Part shown: piece by piece, positions 14,285-24,400 of the stretch
Layout: each line of letters opens with the position of its first letter
Position numbering within the stretch: the stretch's first letter is position 1
Virus record (IMG/VR): IMGVR_UViG_3300008267_000154
Coordinates: 1 to 49,176 of that record
Length of the DNA: 49,176 nucleotides
Direction: 5' to 3' (one strand)
Source of the DNA: a virus
Program-made: the position numbers and the translations under genes
Notes under the pieces: generated by a model
Seen by the model: only the letters and a program-made list of their open reading frames with translations
What the model was told of the DNA's origin: nothing
Database searches by the model: none

Positions 14285-14799
14285 TATATTCCCCAACTTA
14301 ATACAAGACTATACTTTGATTGTTCGTCTTGTCCTATTTCTGTTACTTCGTGTTCAATATGAATAGGCATTTCTAAATATGCTCCAGGTTCTTCTTCAAC
14401 AAAATTCCCGTTGCCTTCTTTATCGTACCAAACAAAATGAGGCTTATCACTTCTTAAAAATATCAACTTAAACTTCCAATATGCTCCTTGAGAATCTTTA
14501 TGTCTTTTTAAAAAGTCCCCTGAATCATACCTATTAATTACAAAGCTAGTAGCAGTTTTATCTTCATCACTTAACGTTTTAAAAATAGCTGCCTTTAATT
14601 CATCACTCATATTAAAATAAAAAAGAGATTTCATTTGACTATCTCCGTACACAGTAGAAAAATTATATTTTTCATTTGTTTGTCTTAGAGAAAAATTATG
14701 AGTTTCTTTTTCTGCTATCTCTATAATTTCACTTGGATTAGTCAAATAATTCTTAATTAAGTTAACCTGATACATATTCCCAACTTGTTCTTCCTGCAT
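14284..14799 (-). CDS. 2-oxoglutarate/Fe(II) oxygenase-like protein
   Basis: Of 171 residues, the C-terminal half shows the iron triad of prolyl-hydroxylase-like enzymes: His100 and Asp102 in 'KRHKDS' (HxD), and a distal His at 148 or 150 in 'HIEHEVTEI', followed by a basic residue and Ser in 'KYSLVLSW' for 2-oxoglutarate. Such enzymes hydroxylate proteins or other substrates and are common near the tail-fibre genes of marine T4-like phages. The first 38 bases overlap the upstream fibre gene; an ATG at 14775 is an alternative start. Modification of fibre residues is possible but unproven. Confidence 0.7.
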   Translation of the reverse strand: MQEEQVGNMYQVNLIKNYLTNPSEIIEIAEKETHNFSLRQTNEKYNFSTVYGDSQMKSLFYFNMSDELKAAIFKTLSDEDKTATSFVINRYDSGDFLKRHKDSQGAYWKFKLIFLRSDKPHFVWYDKEGNGNFVEEEPGAYLEMPIHIEHEVTEIGQDEQSKYSLVLSWGI

Positions 14800-16678
14800 T
14801 AACCCTATATACTAGGTCATTATTTCTTGTAGGATTATTGACGGTGGTCACTACATTCACATTACTAACATAATGTATACTAATAAAACTTCCATAAGAG
14901 GTTGTTGTAGTAGTAGAAATGTTTTGTATTGTTGAAGAAACTCTACATATTGTTAATGGAGCTATATTTGTGACAGGAGCTAATGCATTTAAAATTTCAA
15001 CAACAGACCCCGCGCCTGAACCAGTTTCATTTAATCCTTTAGTATCTATACTAAAAAATAATGGTCTACTTTCTATTAGATTGTCAACATATTGTTTTGT
15101 AACAGCATGTCTTACATCAATTGGGTCAGCTGCCAATGTCAACGGACCAGCAAGTGTTCCACCTAATACTGATAATCTAGTAGTATCTGTTATTACAATA
15201 CTTTGACTGCCGTCAAATGCCACGCCATTTATAGTTCTTGCAACAGCCAATGCTGATGCTGAACTTGCATTTCCAGTTAATGAGCCAATAAACTCTCTAG
15301 TAGAGTTATTAATTACCACTTGTCCGTTTGATGCAAGTACATTACCTGTAATATTTCCAGTTACGTTGCCAGTAACATTACCTATTACGTTGCCAGTAAC
15401 ATTACCTATTACGTTACCTGTTAGGTCACCTGTAACATCGCCTATAACATTGCCTGTTAGGTCACCTGTAATATCGCCAGTTGTGTTGCCTTGCAAATTA
15501 CCAATAAATTTACCGTAAAATTCAGTTGTTGGCTTAGTTAAATCTGTTACAGTAGTCAGTCCGTCTCTTGTAAAAATCTTATCAAGTTTAGCATTGTCGC
15601 CATTTATATTACCAACAACATTACCAGTAACTGTTCCAGTTAAATTTCCGTTTAATGCTGTGGAATAGATTGCGTTGAAGGGTGCTGCCGCAGAGCCAAT
15701 GTCAACAGTACTTAATGGTTTAACTATTGTTTTATTTGATAATCCACTGTCAAAAGATAAAATATCTCTAATTGGTTCTAAAGGTTCAGCACAAGTAACT
15801 ACTAATCGTGTGCCAGTATAAACTATATGGCCATCTAAATCTTCGTCAGCGTTTGACCCAACGTAATTGCCAATTTTAACTAGGTATTGTGTATTATCAT
15901 TATCTCTAATGCCTGCGTGTAAGTGCTCTTTAGTCCAAACACTAGACTGCATTTCTTGTACTGAAGAACTGTCAGTTCTAACAAAACTTTCTGAAGCAAG
16001 TGGGCCATCAGTAGGATCAATTAGCGTATATGACTGATCCACTTTTCCATTAATTAATGCTGAACCAATTAAATTTAAACCAATTGTCACAGTTCCAGTT
16101 GAGCCACTGTTTTCATGTAGCCCTAAGATAGGTGTTGTAGGATCAAAAATATATTTTGACACTATTCCAATTAATGCATCATCAACAAATAATTTTAAGA
16201 CTGGGTTGCTTGATTCAACTGACTCGCCATCTTTGGTACCTAATATAACATCGCCTTCTAATCTACTAGTTCCAAACCCTGGAATACTTGTAGTAACTAG
16301 ATCATAATCAGTGCCATCAAAAACTTTCAATTCATTTGTACTAGAGTTAAACCAAAAATCACCTTTTTTAGATGATGACAATGACGGTTTAGTAGTTGCA
16401 GATTCAATTCTACTAATGCCTTTCCAAGTTCCAGCTGTACTATAGATTTTTAACTGTGTTGCTGTGGTATCGTACCACAGTTGTCCAACTAAAGGACTAT
16501 CAGGCGGAGAATTTTTAGAAAAGTTTTCTAACAAATGTACAAAATTTTCATTTTGATAAAACCCATAACCAGCAACGTTTCTGCCAACTAAGTTTAAAGA
16601 TACGGTTGAGCTGTCTATTGCACCATCTGGTACATCAACTAATACGTTGTTGTTTGAAAGTTTAATTGAATATGTCAT
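14762..16678 (-). CDS. Tail fibre paralogue with tetrapeptide stalk repeats (638 aa)
   Basis: The N-terminal 120 residues match the other fibre paralogues ('MTYSIKL', 'SLNLVGRN', 'FVHLLENF', 'GQLWYDT', then a second 'GDFWFNS...FDGTDY' module) and probably anchor the fibre to the same site. The central part contains about twelve tandem four-residue repeats of the form [TI]G[ND][VIL] (residues about 390-445), predicted to build a beta-stranded trimeric stalk. The C-terminus (about 540-638) ends in a conserved-looking beta domain preceded by 'VTKQYVDNLIES'. The ribosome site is CGGAG. It is a virion surface protein, likely involved in host binding. Confidence 0.75.
   Translation of the reverse strand: MTYSIKLSNNNVLVDVPDGAIDSSTVSLNLVGRNVAGYGFYQNENFVHLLENFSKNSPPDSPLVGQLWYDTTATQLKIYSTAGTWKGISRIESATTKPSLSSSKKGDFWFNSSTNELKVFDGTDYDLVTTSIPGFGTSRLEGDVILGTKDGESVESSNPVLKLFVDDALIGIVSKYIFDPTTPILGLHENSGSTGTVTIGLNLIGSALINGKVDQSYTLIDPTDGPLASESFVRTDSSSVQEMQSSVWTKEHLHAGIRDNDNTQYLVKIGNYVGSNADEDLDGHIVYTGTRLVVTCAEPLEPIRDILSFDSGLSNKTIVKPLSTVDIGSAAAPFNAIYSTALNGNLTGTVTGNVVGNINGDNAKLDKIFTRDGLTTVTDLTKPTTEFYGKFIGNLQGNTTGDITGDLTGNVIGDVTGDLTGNVIGNVTGNVIGNVTGNVTGNITGNVLASNGQVVINNSTREFIGSLTGNASSASALAVARTINGVAFDGSQSIVITDTTRLSVLGGTLAGPLTLAADPIDVRHAVTKQYVDNLIESRPLFFSIDTKGLNETGSGAGSVVEILNALAPVTNIAPLTICRVSSTIQNISTTTTTSYGSFISIHYVSNVNVVTTVNNPTRNNDLVYRVNAGRTSWEYVSG
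15340..15505 (-). repeat. 12-nt tandem repeats encoding fibre stalk
   Basis: About a dozen degenerate 12-base units encode four-residue repeats such as TGNV, IGNV, TGDL and IGDV in the 638-residue fibre. Neighbouring units are similar enough to allow slippage or recombination that changes stalk length. Confidence 0.8.
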
Positions 16679-16690
16679 CTAATCGCTCCG

Positions 16691-18460
16691 TTATACTGCA
16701 ATGTCCTGTCCAGTTTGGTATACCCATGTTCTTGTTCCTACAACAAGTTCGCATTGATAAATTCTCACTACTCTTGTAACTGTTGGTGTTGATACACCGT
16801 TTGTGTATGATAAGCATAGCACTCGAACAACGTCGTTAACATTAACAGACAATGCTGGTATTAGTGCATCAATCTGTGCAATTGCATCATCTGCAGGGCT
16901 TGCAAGACCAGTTGTATCAACTGTTAAGTAATTGATAGAAGTTTTAACATCGTCAACATATTCTTTATTTGCCGCATCAAACTGTAAGGACGGTGCATCT
17001 ACGTTTGCAATTCTAGCTCTAGTGCCGAGTTCAATTATTCTTCCAGTTCCTACTGTAATAATAAGATTAGAAGCAGGATCTATAGTTATCTCATTATCAG
17101 TAAACGTGAATTCAGCCGCTTGCAAGTTTGTTAAATGTCCAACATTTGTTAAACTGCTGTTTATTATTGTTGAGCCCAGTGTTGTAGAACTTAATACTTG
17201 ATTGTTTCCAATATATAGACTGTTTGTTGAAGGTATTTTAAAGTTATCATTAACTTCCCACGCTGACAGTGTAGTTAAAGGAGATATTGAAACTGTAATT
17301 CCAGTTTTCAACCATCTCAATAACTTGGTTGTAGTTCCATAAACGGTTAAGCCTGCACCATCTGCGGTTGTATCTGTTGGTGTTGAGACTACTGCAAGTT
17401 CAATATTTTTATCAGTAATCTGCAAGGTAGTTGAATTAGTAAACTGCGTTTCACCTACAACAGTTAAACTGCCTTCTATAGTAACATCTCCGTTGACGTT
17501 CATCTGTGGAGTGTCACCTGGCAATGTTTTCCAAGTGTCATCTGGATAGATATTGATTGATTTATTGGTTGGATCAACCATTAATGAATTTTGAAATCCA
17601 TTAGATGTTCGAGTTTGTATTGTAAACTTATTGTTAACACCGTTATTGGTTAGATAAGTGTGATAGTTATTACTTTCTGGCTCTATATATAAAGCTATTC
17701 CAGTGTCTGTTGCTGAAATAATTAAACCATTAAGACTTGTTAGTGTTAGACTTCCGTCAATACTAGAATTTTTATCACTTCTAACAAATTTAGAAGATAT
17801 TAAGTTGCCATCAACTGGATCAATTAGTGCAGTTGCTGACTGTGAAGGTGCATTTATGTTATTATCAACTACACTAGTGCTAAATGAAAGTCCTGCTTTG
17901 AGCTCACCAACACCGATAGTAAATCCTGCGATTGCAATTAAAGGTATGAATGAGCTAGGATTCAATATGGCCATTTTTATGTTTGACACATACATCACTG
18001 CTACTACTCTAGAATTTCCTCTAGTATCAATAATTTCTTCTACTATCCATCCTGTTTTTCCTTGACTTGATGTATAAATTGGTCCTGCCGTTACTAGATT
18101 AGAGCCGTCAAAAAACTTTAGTTGTTGACTAGCATTATCAATCCATAGGTCACCTTCAACTAAATTAGCAGGTCTACTAGTGCTAACAAAAGGACTACCA
18201 ACTGGTCTCCAATTTGTTCCATCAAAAACGTTTAACTTACTTGTGTTAGAGTTAAACCACAACTGACCTTTAATTTGATTATTTGGTGGGCTTGAATTTG
18301 AAAAATTTTCTAATAGATATACAAGATTAGAATTATAAATCTCACCAATACCTTTAAAATTCTTACCAATTAATTTTAAAGAGGTACTAGAATTATCAAC
18401 TGTTCCGTCTGTTACAGTTGCTACTATATTACCGTCTGTTTTTTTTATTACGTATGGCAT
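16691..18460 (-). CDS. Tail fibre paralogue (589 aa)
   Basis: This protein shares the N-terminal anchor of the cluster: 'MPYVIKK', 'SLKLIGKN', 'LVYLLENF', 'GQLWFNS...FDGTNWRPVG', then a second 'GDLWIDN...FDGSN' module ending about residue 130. The rest is beta-rich, Ser/Thr/Asn-rich fibre sequence; residues about 300-420 include 'MNVNGDVTIEGSLTVVGET', a pattern typical of trimeric beta fibre shafts. The end (about 490-589) resembles the end of the 638-residue sibling ('AANKEYVDDVKTSINYLTVDT'). AAGGAT serves as ribosome site. It is probably a baseplate- or fibre-attached adhesin. Confidence 0.75.
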   Translation of the reverse strand: MPYVIKKTDGNIVATVTDGTVDNSSTSLKLIGKNFKGIGEIYNSNLVYLLENFSNSSPPNNQIKGQLWFNSNTSKLNVFDGTNWRPVGSPFVSTSRPANLVEGDLWIDNASQQLKFFDGSNLVTAGPIYTSSQGKTGWIVEEIIDTRGNSRVVAVMYVSNIKMAILNPSSFIPLIAIAGFTIGVGELKAGLSFSTSVVDNNINAPSQSATALIDPVDGNLISSKFVRSDKNSSIDGSLTLTSLNGLIISATDTGIALYIEPESNNYHTYLTNNGVNNKFTIQTRTSNGFQNSLMVDPTNKSINIYPDDTWKTLPGDTPQMNVNGDVTIEGSLTVVGETQFTNSTTLQITDKNIELAVVSTPTDTTADGAGLTVYGTTTKLLRWLKTGITVSISPLTTLSAWEVNDNFKIPSTNSLYIGNNQVLSSTTLGSTIINSSLTNVGHLTNLQAAEFTFTDNEITIDPASNLIITVGTGRIIELGTRARIANVDAPSLQFDAANKEYVDDVKTSINYLTVDTTGLASPADDAIAQIDALIPALSVNVNDVVRVLCLSYTNGVSTPTVTRVVRIYQCELVVGTRTWVYQTGQDIAV

Positions 18461-18469
18461 CGTCTATCC

Positions 18470-20719
18470 TTAACCTATTTGAGATGAACCAACACCCGCC
18501 CTAATAATATAGTTAATTGTTAAGTATGGGTTAGTGATAGGAATATTAAAGTTCCTGTTTAAAGTTTGTCCTGATCCTGGTGAAAATTGAATTTGATCTG
18601 ATCCAGATGAAAATGTATTCAATGTATGTTGACTTGATCCACCTTCTCCACCATTTGAAGATGCTGTAAAGTTTCCAGTTCTATTTGCAATTCTATCTGT
18701 AGAATTTAGTGGAACACTTTCTCTCAACACCACTAGTGTAAATGTTAGTGTGGCATTAGCATTGGCAGTAATTTGATTGTTTAAAATTACTGTATTTGAA
18801 TTTGGAATACTCGTAACTATTGTTCCTGGGGCAATGCTTGTATCAGTACTTGTCACTTGCATACCAATTGAAATATTATCAGTGTTAGAAACCGTAACTG
18901 ATGTTTGGGTAGTTTGTCCAACAACCACTGTCTTTTGTACTACAGAATTAGCAAATGAGTTTGCCATACCAACGTTGCCAAGAGGGAATCTGCCTCGTAA
19001 GTCAGGAAGTCTAAAGTACGTTCCGCCAGCGCCGCTACCGTAGGTAGTTCCAATAGTTTGATAAAGAGTAGGGTATTCTGTTCTACTAACTAATGCACCG
19101 TCGCATAGTAAGTATCCTAAAGGAACTGCGGTTGCCGCAAACGGAAAAATACTTCCAATTGGAACAAATGCTTCGCCTAATAAGAAACTTGTACGTGTCA
19201 CTCTACGCAATCCAACGTTAGATCTATGTATTAAGATAGTGTCGTCTGTTCTGTTGTCTAATACTTCTGGTTTTCCTCTAATTGCAGAGTCAGCAAGTGT
19301 AGCACCAATTGTTAGTGTTCCGCCTGTTCCGTTGAAGCTTACAGGAGCAGGACTTGTTAAGTCGCCACCAAGTTGAAAATTCGTTGATGCCGCTAAAGAG
19401 CTGGCTGCACCAATTACTGTACCAGTAACTGTACCTGTGAACGCACCGCTAAATGCACCGCTAAATGTGTTTGCATATATAGTTTTAAATCTATTAGTAG
19501 GTGTACCAATATCATAGAGATTATTTGCTTGCGGTATAATTGCTGGACCAGTAATTGTTCCACCAAATTCATCTAACTCACCTACACGCAAGTGTCCGCT
19601 GGAAGTAATATTTTTACCAACATATAAATTTTTTGCAATACCAGCGCCGCCTCTAATTTGTAAGGAGCCGCTGGTAGCACTTGTACTATCCAATATGCCA
19701 GTTGTAATTAAATGTCCACTAATGAATGCATCACCATTAACATCCAATTCTGCATTTGGTAACGGGTGATTAATACCAACTCGTTTGTTCTTTCCGTCAA
19801 TTTTTAAAATGACGTTGTTAGATCCTTGATATGCAATTACCATATCAATTGAGCCGCCGTCTGAAGTATTCTTAATTACTCCAGCTCCTTGAACAACTGC
19901 TAAACTTAAATTATTTGCAGTTCCAATTGTAACTCCTGCATCATTTAATATAGATTGTTGGCCATAAAATAAGTTTGACGTATCTCTTCGAGCAAAATTA
20001 TCAGCTGACACTGTTTCTAAACTTGGTGTTAGAACGTTTAATGCGTCTGCTGAAGTTGATGTTCCATGAATTTTTGCACCTGTTGTAGGTGTTATAGTGT
20101 CTCCAGGACCTATAAATTTTTTGCTAGTAATATTGATACCAGGATTTAATTGATTAAATCCTTCAATTGTTTTTTGCGGAATAAAACTTTCAGTTGCAAT
20201 AATTTTTATAGCACTATCATTGTTGTATTCAATAGTTACAAAATGTTCAACTCCTGAACTATCTAATATAGCTTCAACGTACACTCCAGATTTTTTACCT
20301 GACAGTGCTGATGGACCAACTAGTACCCAATCTGTACCGTTGTACAAGTTTAATTGTTGAGTTAATGTGTCAACCCAAAGATCACCTAATAGTGCATTAG
20401 TTGGTCTACCTAGAGTAGGGGCAACGTGAGTTCCCCCTGCAGGTCTCCAATTATTTGTGCCACCTGTGGAGTCGTTAATATACAATCTTTTAGTACTGTT
20501 GTTATACCATAGCTGACCTTCAATACTGTTACTAGGGGACAGTGGGCTAGCAAAATTTTCTAAAAGATGTACAAAATTCTTTGCAACAGCAACGCCATAA
20601 TTAGAATAATTTCTACCAACAAGACTTAGACTGGTACTGGTATTATTTTCAGTTAAATCATTAACTGTTATAGGATTAGAACTCTTCCCTGGATCACTAA
20701 AAGAAATTGAATACGGCAT
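18470..20719 (-). CDS. Tail fibre paralogue with tail-collar domain (749 aa)
   Basis: The largest of the fibre paralogues begins with the shared anchor ('MPYSISF', 'SLSLVGRN', 'FVHLLENF', 'GQLWYNN') and a second 'GDLWVDT...YNGTDWVLVGP' module. A middle shaft includes 'MNVNG'-like repeats and 'FSGAFSGAFTGTVTGTV' (about residues 415-435). Around 515-575 lies a phage tail collar domain: 'GSIFPFAATAVPLGYLLCDG' followed by 'YPTLYQTIG' and 'LPDLRGRFPLG'. It ends with 'NPYLTINYIIRAG', usual for collar-domain fibres. This domain is found in short tail fibres and receptor-binding tips, so this is the best candidate for the receptor-binding protein of the cluster. Confidence 0.85.
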   Translation of the reverse strand: MPYSISFSDPGKSSNPITVNDLTENNTSTSLSLVGRNYSNYGVAVAKNFVHLLENFASPLSPSNSIEGQLWYNNSTKRLYINDSTGGTNNWRPAGGTHVAPTLGRPTNALLGDLWVDTLTQQLNLYNGTDWVLVGPSALSGKKSGVYVEAILDSSGVEHFVTIEYNNDSAIKIIATESFIPQKTIEGFNQLNPGINITSKKFIGPGDTITPTTGAKIHGTSTSADALNVLTPSLETVSADNFARRDTSNLFYGQQSILNDAGVTIGTANNLSLAVVQGAGVIKNTSDGGSIDMVIAYQGSNNVILKIDGKNKRVGINHPLPNAELDVNGDAFISGHLITTGILDSTSATSGSLQIRGGAGIAKNLYVGKNITSSGHLRVGELDEFGGTITGPAIIPQANNLYDIGTPTNRFKTIYANTFSGAFSGAFTGTVTGTVIGAASSLAASTNFQLGGDLTSPAPVSFNGTGGTLTIGATLADSAIRGKPEVLDNRTDDTILIHRSNVGLRRVTRTSFLLGEAFVPIGSIFPFAATAVPLGYLLCDGALVSRTEYPTLYQTIGTTYGSGAGGTYFRLPDLRGRFPLGNVGMANSFANSVVQKTVVVGQTTQTSVTVSNTDNISIGMQVTSTDTSIAPGTIVTSIPNSNTVILNNQITANANATLTFTLVVLRESVPLNSTDRIANRTGNFTASSNGGEGGSSQHTLNTFSSGSDQIQFSPGSGQTLNRNFNIPITNPYLTINYIIRAGVGSSQIG

Positions 20720-20720
20720 C

Positions 20721-21371
20721 TTATGTCTCGCTAAATGTTGTTAGTGTCTGAATTCTAACTGTATAATCAATTTGAATCAACCTATTCAGACTCTTTTGAA
20801 CTGGGTGAAAAATAACATGAGTTAATAATCTACCGTTTCCAGCGATCCCATCTTCGCTACTGGCTCTAAGACCAATTTCATCAAATACGAAATCACTGTT
20901 CATATCTTGTGCGTTATCATAAGCGGCTTGTCCGTTAGGCTCGCCGTAATCTAATAATACACTACAAAAAATGTCAGTATAAACTGTTCCACGTACATGA
21001 CGGATTTCTAAGAAATTTCTAGTAGGATCAATATTTGACAAGTTTTTTGGATCAATAATCTTATAATATGTTTGGCTATAAAGCCCTGAATTTACCCCTA
21101 TATTATTAGGAGTAAGATATGTTATAAGACCATTAGGATCTACAGTGCTACCACCGTTACCAAAACTCATGCCTTCAATAATTCCATAGCCTTGATTTGC
21201 TAGACTAGCGGCAAGAGCAACACTCATATTTTCATAGTGAATAGCATTTCTTTTGTCCTCAAATACTTCATTTGTTTCAGGATCAAAAATTTTAATATGA
21301 CCTTCAATATGGAAGCCTGCATTTTCTTTTATGCCTGATTCTTGAGCATTTTCTTGGGTATTTTCGTTCAT
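20721..21371 (-). CDS. Virion structural protein near fibre cluster (216 aa)
   Basis: The ATG at 21371 is chosen because AAGG lies 8 bases before it and a late-type motif at 21401-21408 would start RNA near 21395; an ATG at 21395 would leave almost no leader. The first 20 residues are acidic and disordered; the rest is one domain starting 'GFHIEGHIKIFDPETNEVF'. It lies between the giant protein and the collar fibre. That position and its style fit a small structural protein of marine T4-like phages, perhaps joining fibres to the baseplate, but the exact role is not established. Confidence 0.65.
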   Translation of the reverse strand: MNENTQENAQESGIKENAGFHIEGHIKIFDPETNEVFEDKRNAIHYENMSVALAASLANQGYGIIEGMSFGNGGSTVDPNGLITYLTPNNIGVNSGLYSQTYYKIIDPKNLSNIDPTRNFLEIRHVRGTVYTDIFCSVLLDYGEPNGQAAYDNAQDMNSDFVFDEIGLRASSEDGIAGNGRLLTHVIFHPVQKSLNRLIQIDYTVRIQTLTTFSET

Positions 21372-21400
21372 TTCCTCAACCTTATTATTTTCCATAGTAA

Positions 21401-21408
21401 TATTTATC
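21401..21408 (-). promoter_or_regulatory. Late promoter motif GATAAATA
   Basis: On the minus strand it reads GATAAATA followed by TT, one base off the T4 late consensus. Transcription would begin near 21395, 24 bases before the preferred ATG. It would serve the small structural gene and the fibre genes downstream. Confidence 0.5.
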
Positions 21409-21418
21409 CAGTGCTTAA

Positions 21419-24400
21419 TTAAGACAGTTTGCCATAGTAATACTTATCGGGCAACTCTGCTGTGAACTCTTGCAGGAATCTAGCCTGTGGAGTCGACTCT
21501 TGTTGTATTGTAGTTGTTCCGCCAAGGGTATACCAAATTTTACCAATTTTTTGTACTACTTTGATGTCAACATTTGATATCACTGTAGAATCATCGGCCA
21601 AGTTTAGCACACTAGGATTTACCGTTAGCACATAGTTATTACCAACTTTTGTAATGGTAAAATCTGGCGCAACTATTAAATCTCCAGTTTGATTTTGGCT
21701 GTTCACTTCGTTCGAATTATGAGTAATGCTAAAATCATGTCTGATCAGCTGGTTAGTTCCTCTAACTGGTTTAGTTAGAATCTTGCCTGCCATGTAGACC
21801 GTTACTTGATCTTCAAGACCAATCGCTTCATTGAAGCTGAAATCAGTTAAAGTATAAGAAGCTACTGTGGTTACGTTTACCCAATTACCGTTTACATATT
21901 GCTGATATCTGTTGGTAGTTTGATTAAATTTGTAATTTTCAGGAGTTTTATACGTTTTTATAGTATATCCTTCTCTGTAAGGGATAGTTTCATTATTTCC
22001 AACGTTGAATACTTTTGTCCCAATAGGATAGCTATCAGCTACCCCTGTTCCAAGTGTTCCTCGAGTTAGATTTGTTAGTTTATTACCAACAATAGATCTG
22101 AATTCAATTCTTTCTCCAGCAACAAAGATTGAGCTAGGTTTTGGATTATTAACATTAACCACACCAAATATACTTGTATCGCTGACTTCAATTTCTCTAT
22201 CAGTTGATAAGAGAGCCTTTGTTAAAGTCACTGTGCTGTTCTTTGATAATCTCTTAAATTGTACAGCGTTAGTCATATCTTTGAACATTCTATAAGAAAC
22301 TGCTTCGCTTGATACAATGTCACTAATGCTTGTCACAACAACCCTGTCATTGTTTCCTAAATTAAATCTGTTTGATATTTGTATGTAGTCACGATCAACC
22401 ACTTGATAATCGTAATTTGGAATTAGTGGACGGCCGTTAACATCGACCCAAACGTTATTAATGTTATAAACAGGTCTGCTAAGTTTATATTCATTCCTAT
22501 TAGGATTAGTTTTGAATACTTCTCTTCTAATTAAATTCTCATCATGATTTGTATAGGTAACTACAGATACTCTTTGACCAGCTTGTATTTTAGAAGGAGA
22601 TCTAAATGTTATTTGATTTCCAAAAATTACATAGTCTGAATCACGCAGTATACATACTGCAATTACATCGCCCACTTGTGCAACTCCTGAGCTCATTGTA
22701 ACTGTGTTATCAATTGTATCAAATTCGTAATCTCGTCCCACTACTATGATTTTTCCGTTCTTATATACTTCAATATCAGATATTGATAACGTTCTTGTCA
22801 AGTAAGGAATATTTTCACCTAGTCTAAATGTTTGAGAGTTTTGTGTAACTTCATAATATTCAGTTTCAGGCGGCATCATTCTTTGCGTTGGAGCAAGACC
22901 CCAATAAATTCTAGCTGTATCTTCATCAGGACGGTTAGTAATATGCGCACCCCAATATACAATATTATCAGGAGTTAATGTTGTTGTATTTGAAGTGTGT
23001 GTAACTTTACAAATATAATATTGACCACTGAAAGAAACAATGTCATTAACGTCATAAGAAGTTGTGCTTGCCCATGCTGAGAATTCTAAGTTTGAATTAG
23101 TTTGCGTACTCGTATGTCCAATTTTACAAATATAGGAAACATTGTTGTACAAAACAGTGTCATTTATTACATAGTAGACATTTTCTTCCCAAGGACCTTT
23201 CCAGTCTTCTGTAGAAGAAGTTAGTCTAGTTACTGCTGCCATAACGTGTAATGGCGCAATGTTGCCAGGTGGCTTCGTTAGAGTATATGTTGTATTATTA
23301 TCAATTACGATTTCTTGATTATAAATTTCACTATAAGTTTTAACTGTAGATCCAAATAACAATATGTTGATCACTGTTCCTGCTGTTAAAGTAGGCGTGT
23401 TAGTGATAATAATCTTAGCACGTTTTGATCTACCTGCTACTTTTGTTAAAGAACTAGTATTTGAAATTGAAATATAATAGCTACCAATATCTTGATAATT
23501 AACTTCTGATAATATTTCAAAAGAACTTGCGCCTGCATTTGCACTAGTCACAGTGTAACTAAATCTACTTAAAATACTATTTCCACCAATTGTTGTCTTT
23601 TGAACTGTAAGAGCAAGTGTATTAGTGGTTGACAGCTGGTCAACTCCATATTCAGTAGTAATAATTTCAACAGTGGTTGTTCCATTACTGTTTGCTGTTA
23701 ATGTGTAATCAGTATTTTCTTTAGCAACAAAGTTACCAATTAAAACAAATATTTCTTGCCCGCTACCAATTGTATCTTGGATCACAAATTGCATTGTAGA
23801 CCCATCCATTATAAACTGTTTAGTAGAAATCAAATTACTGCCAGCACCAGGACTGTTAAACACTGTCATTGACAACGTGTCAAAAATCTCACCTTTGACT
23901 AATTCTTCTGTTGAAGGGCTGTGTTCAACAGATAAAAATTCGCCACCGTCTAGACTAATATCAGTTGCACTTAGTCCAGTTGCAGTTCTAAATCGTATTT
24001 CACCCGCATCTGAAATTGTTGAGAAATCACCGCCTGTAATATTTGTATCAAGAACGATATCATCAGTTGGTAGGTTTACTCCGTCACTTAATTCTTGACG
24101 TATTTCAATTTTTGTACCAGTAACTGGAACTTGTGGAAGAGTCAATGTACTAGTAGATCCGTTAGTTGTAATCGTATTGAACAATGCGTCATTGTTAGTT
24201 TGATTTACAGTACCATAGTTTTCATCATCAACTCTAACGCCGTCAAAATAAACGTTAATTTTTGTTCCTAATAAAGGAGTATACCCTAATTCATATGTAG
24301 ATGTAGTTCCGTTTGAAATTACTAACAAGTCTTTGTAGCTATTGACAAACGTATCCCATCCTTGTGTGAACCAAGGTAGGCCGTCCCAACCTGAACTAAC

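Noticed and set aside
15340-15505. Short regular repeats resembling a CRISPR array
   Set aside because: The units are 12 bases without spacers and keep a fibre reading frame; they encode stalk repeats.
23877-24098. Open frames opposite the giant gene and other late genes
   Set aside because: They are antisense shadows with biased composition, no ribosome sites and no recognisable domains.
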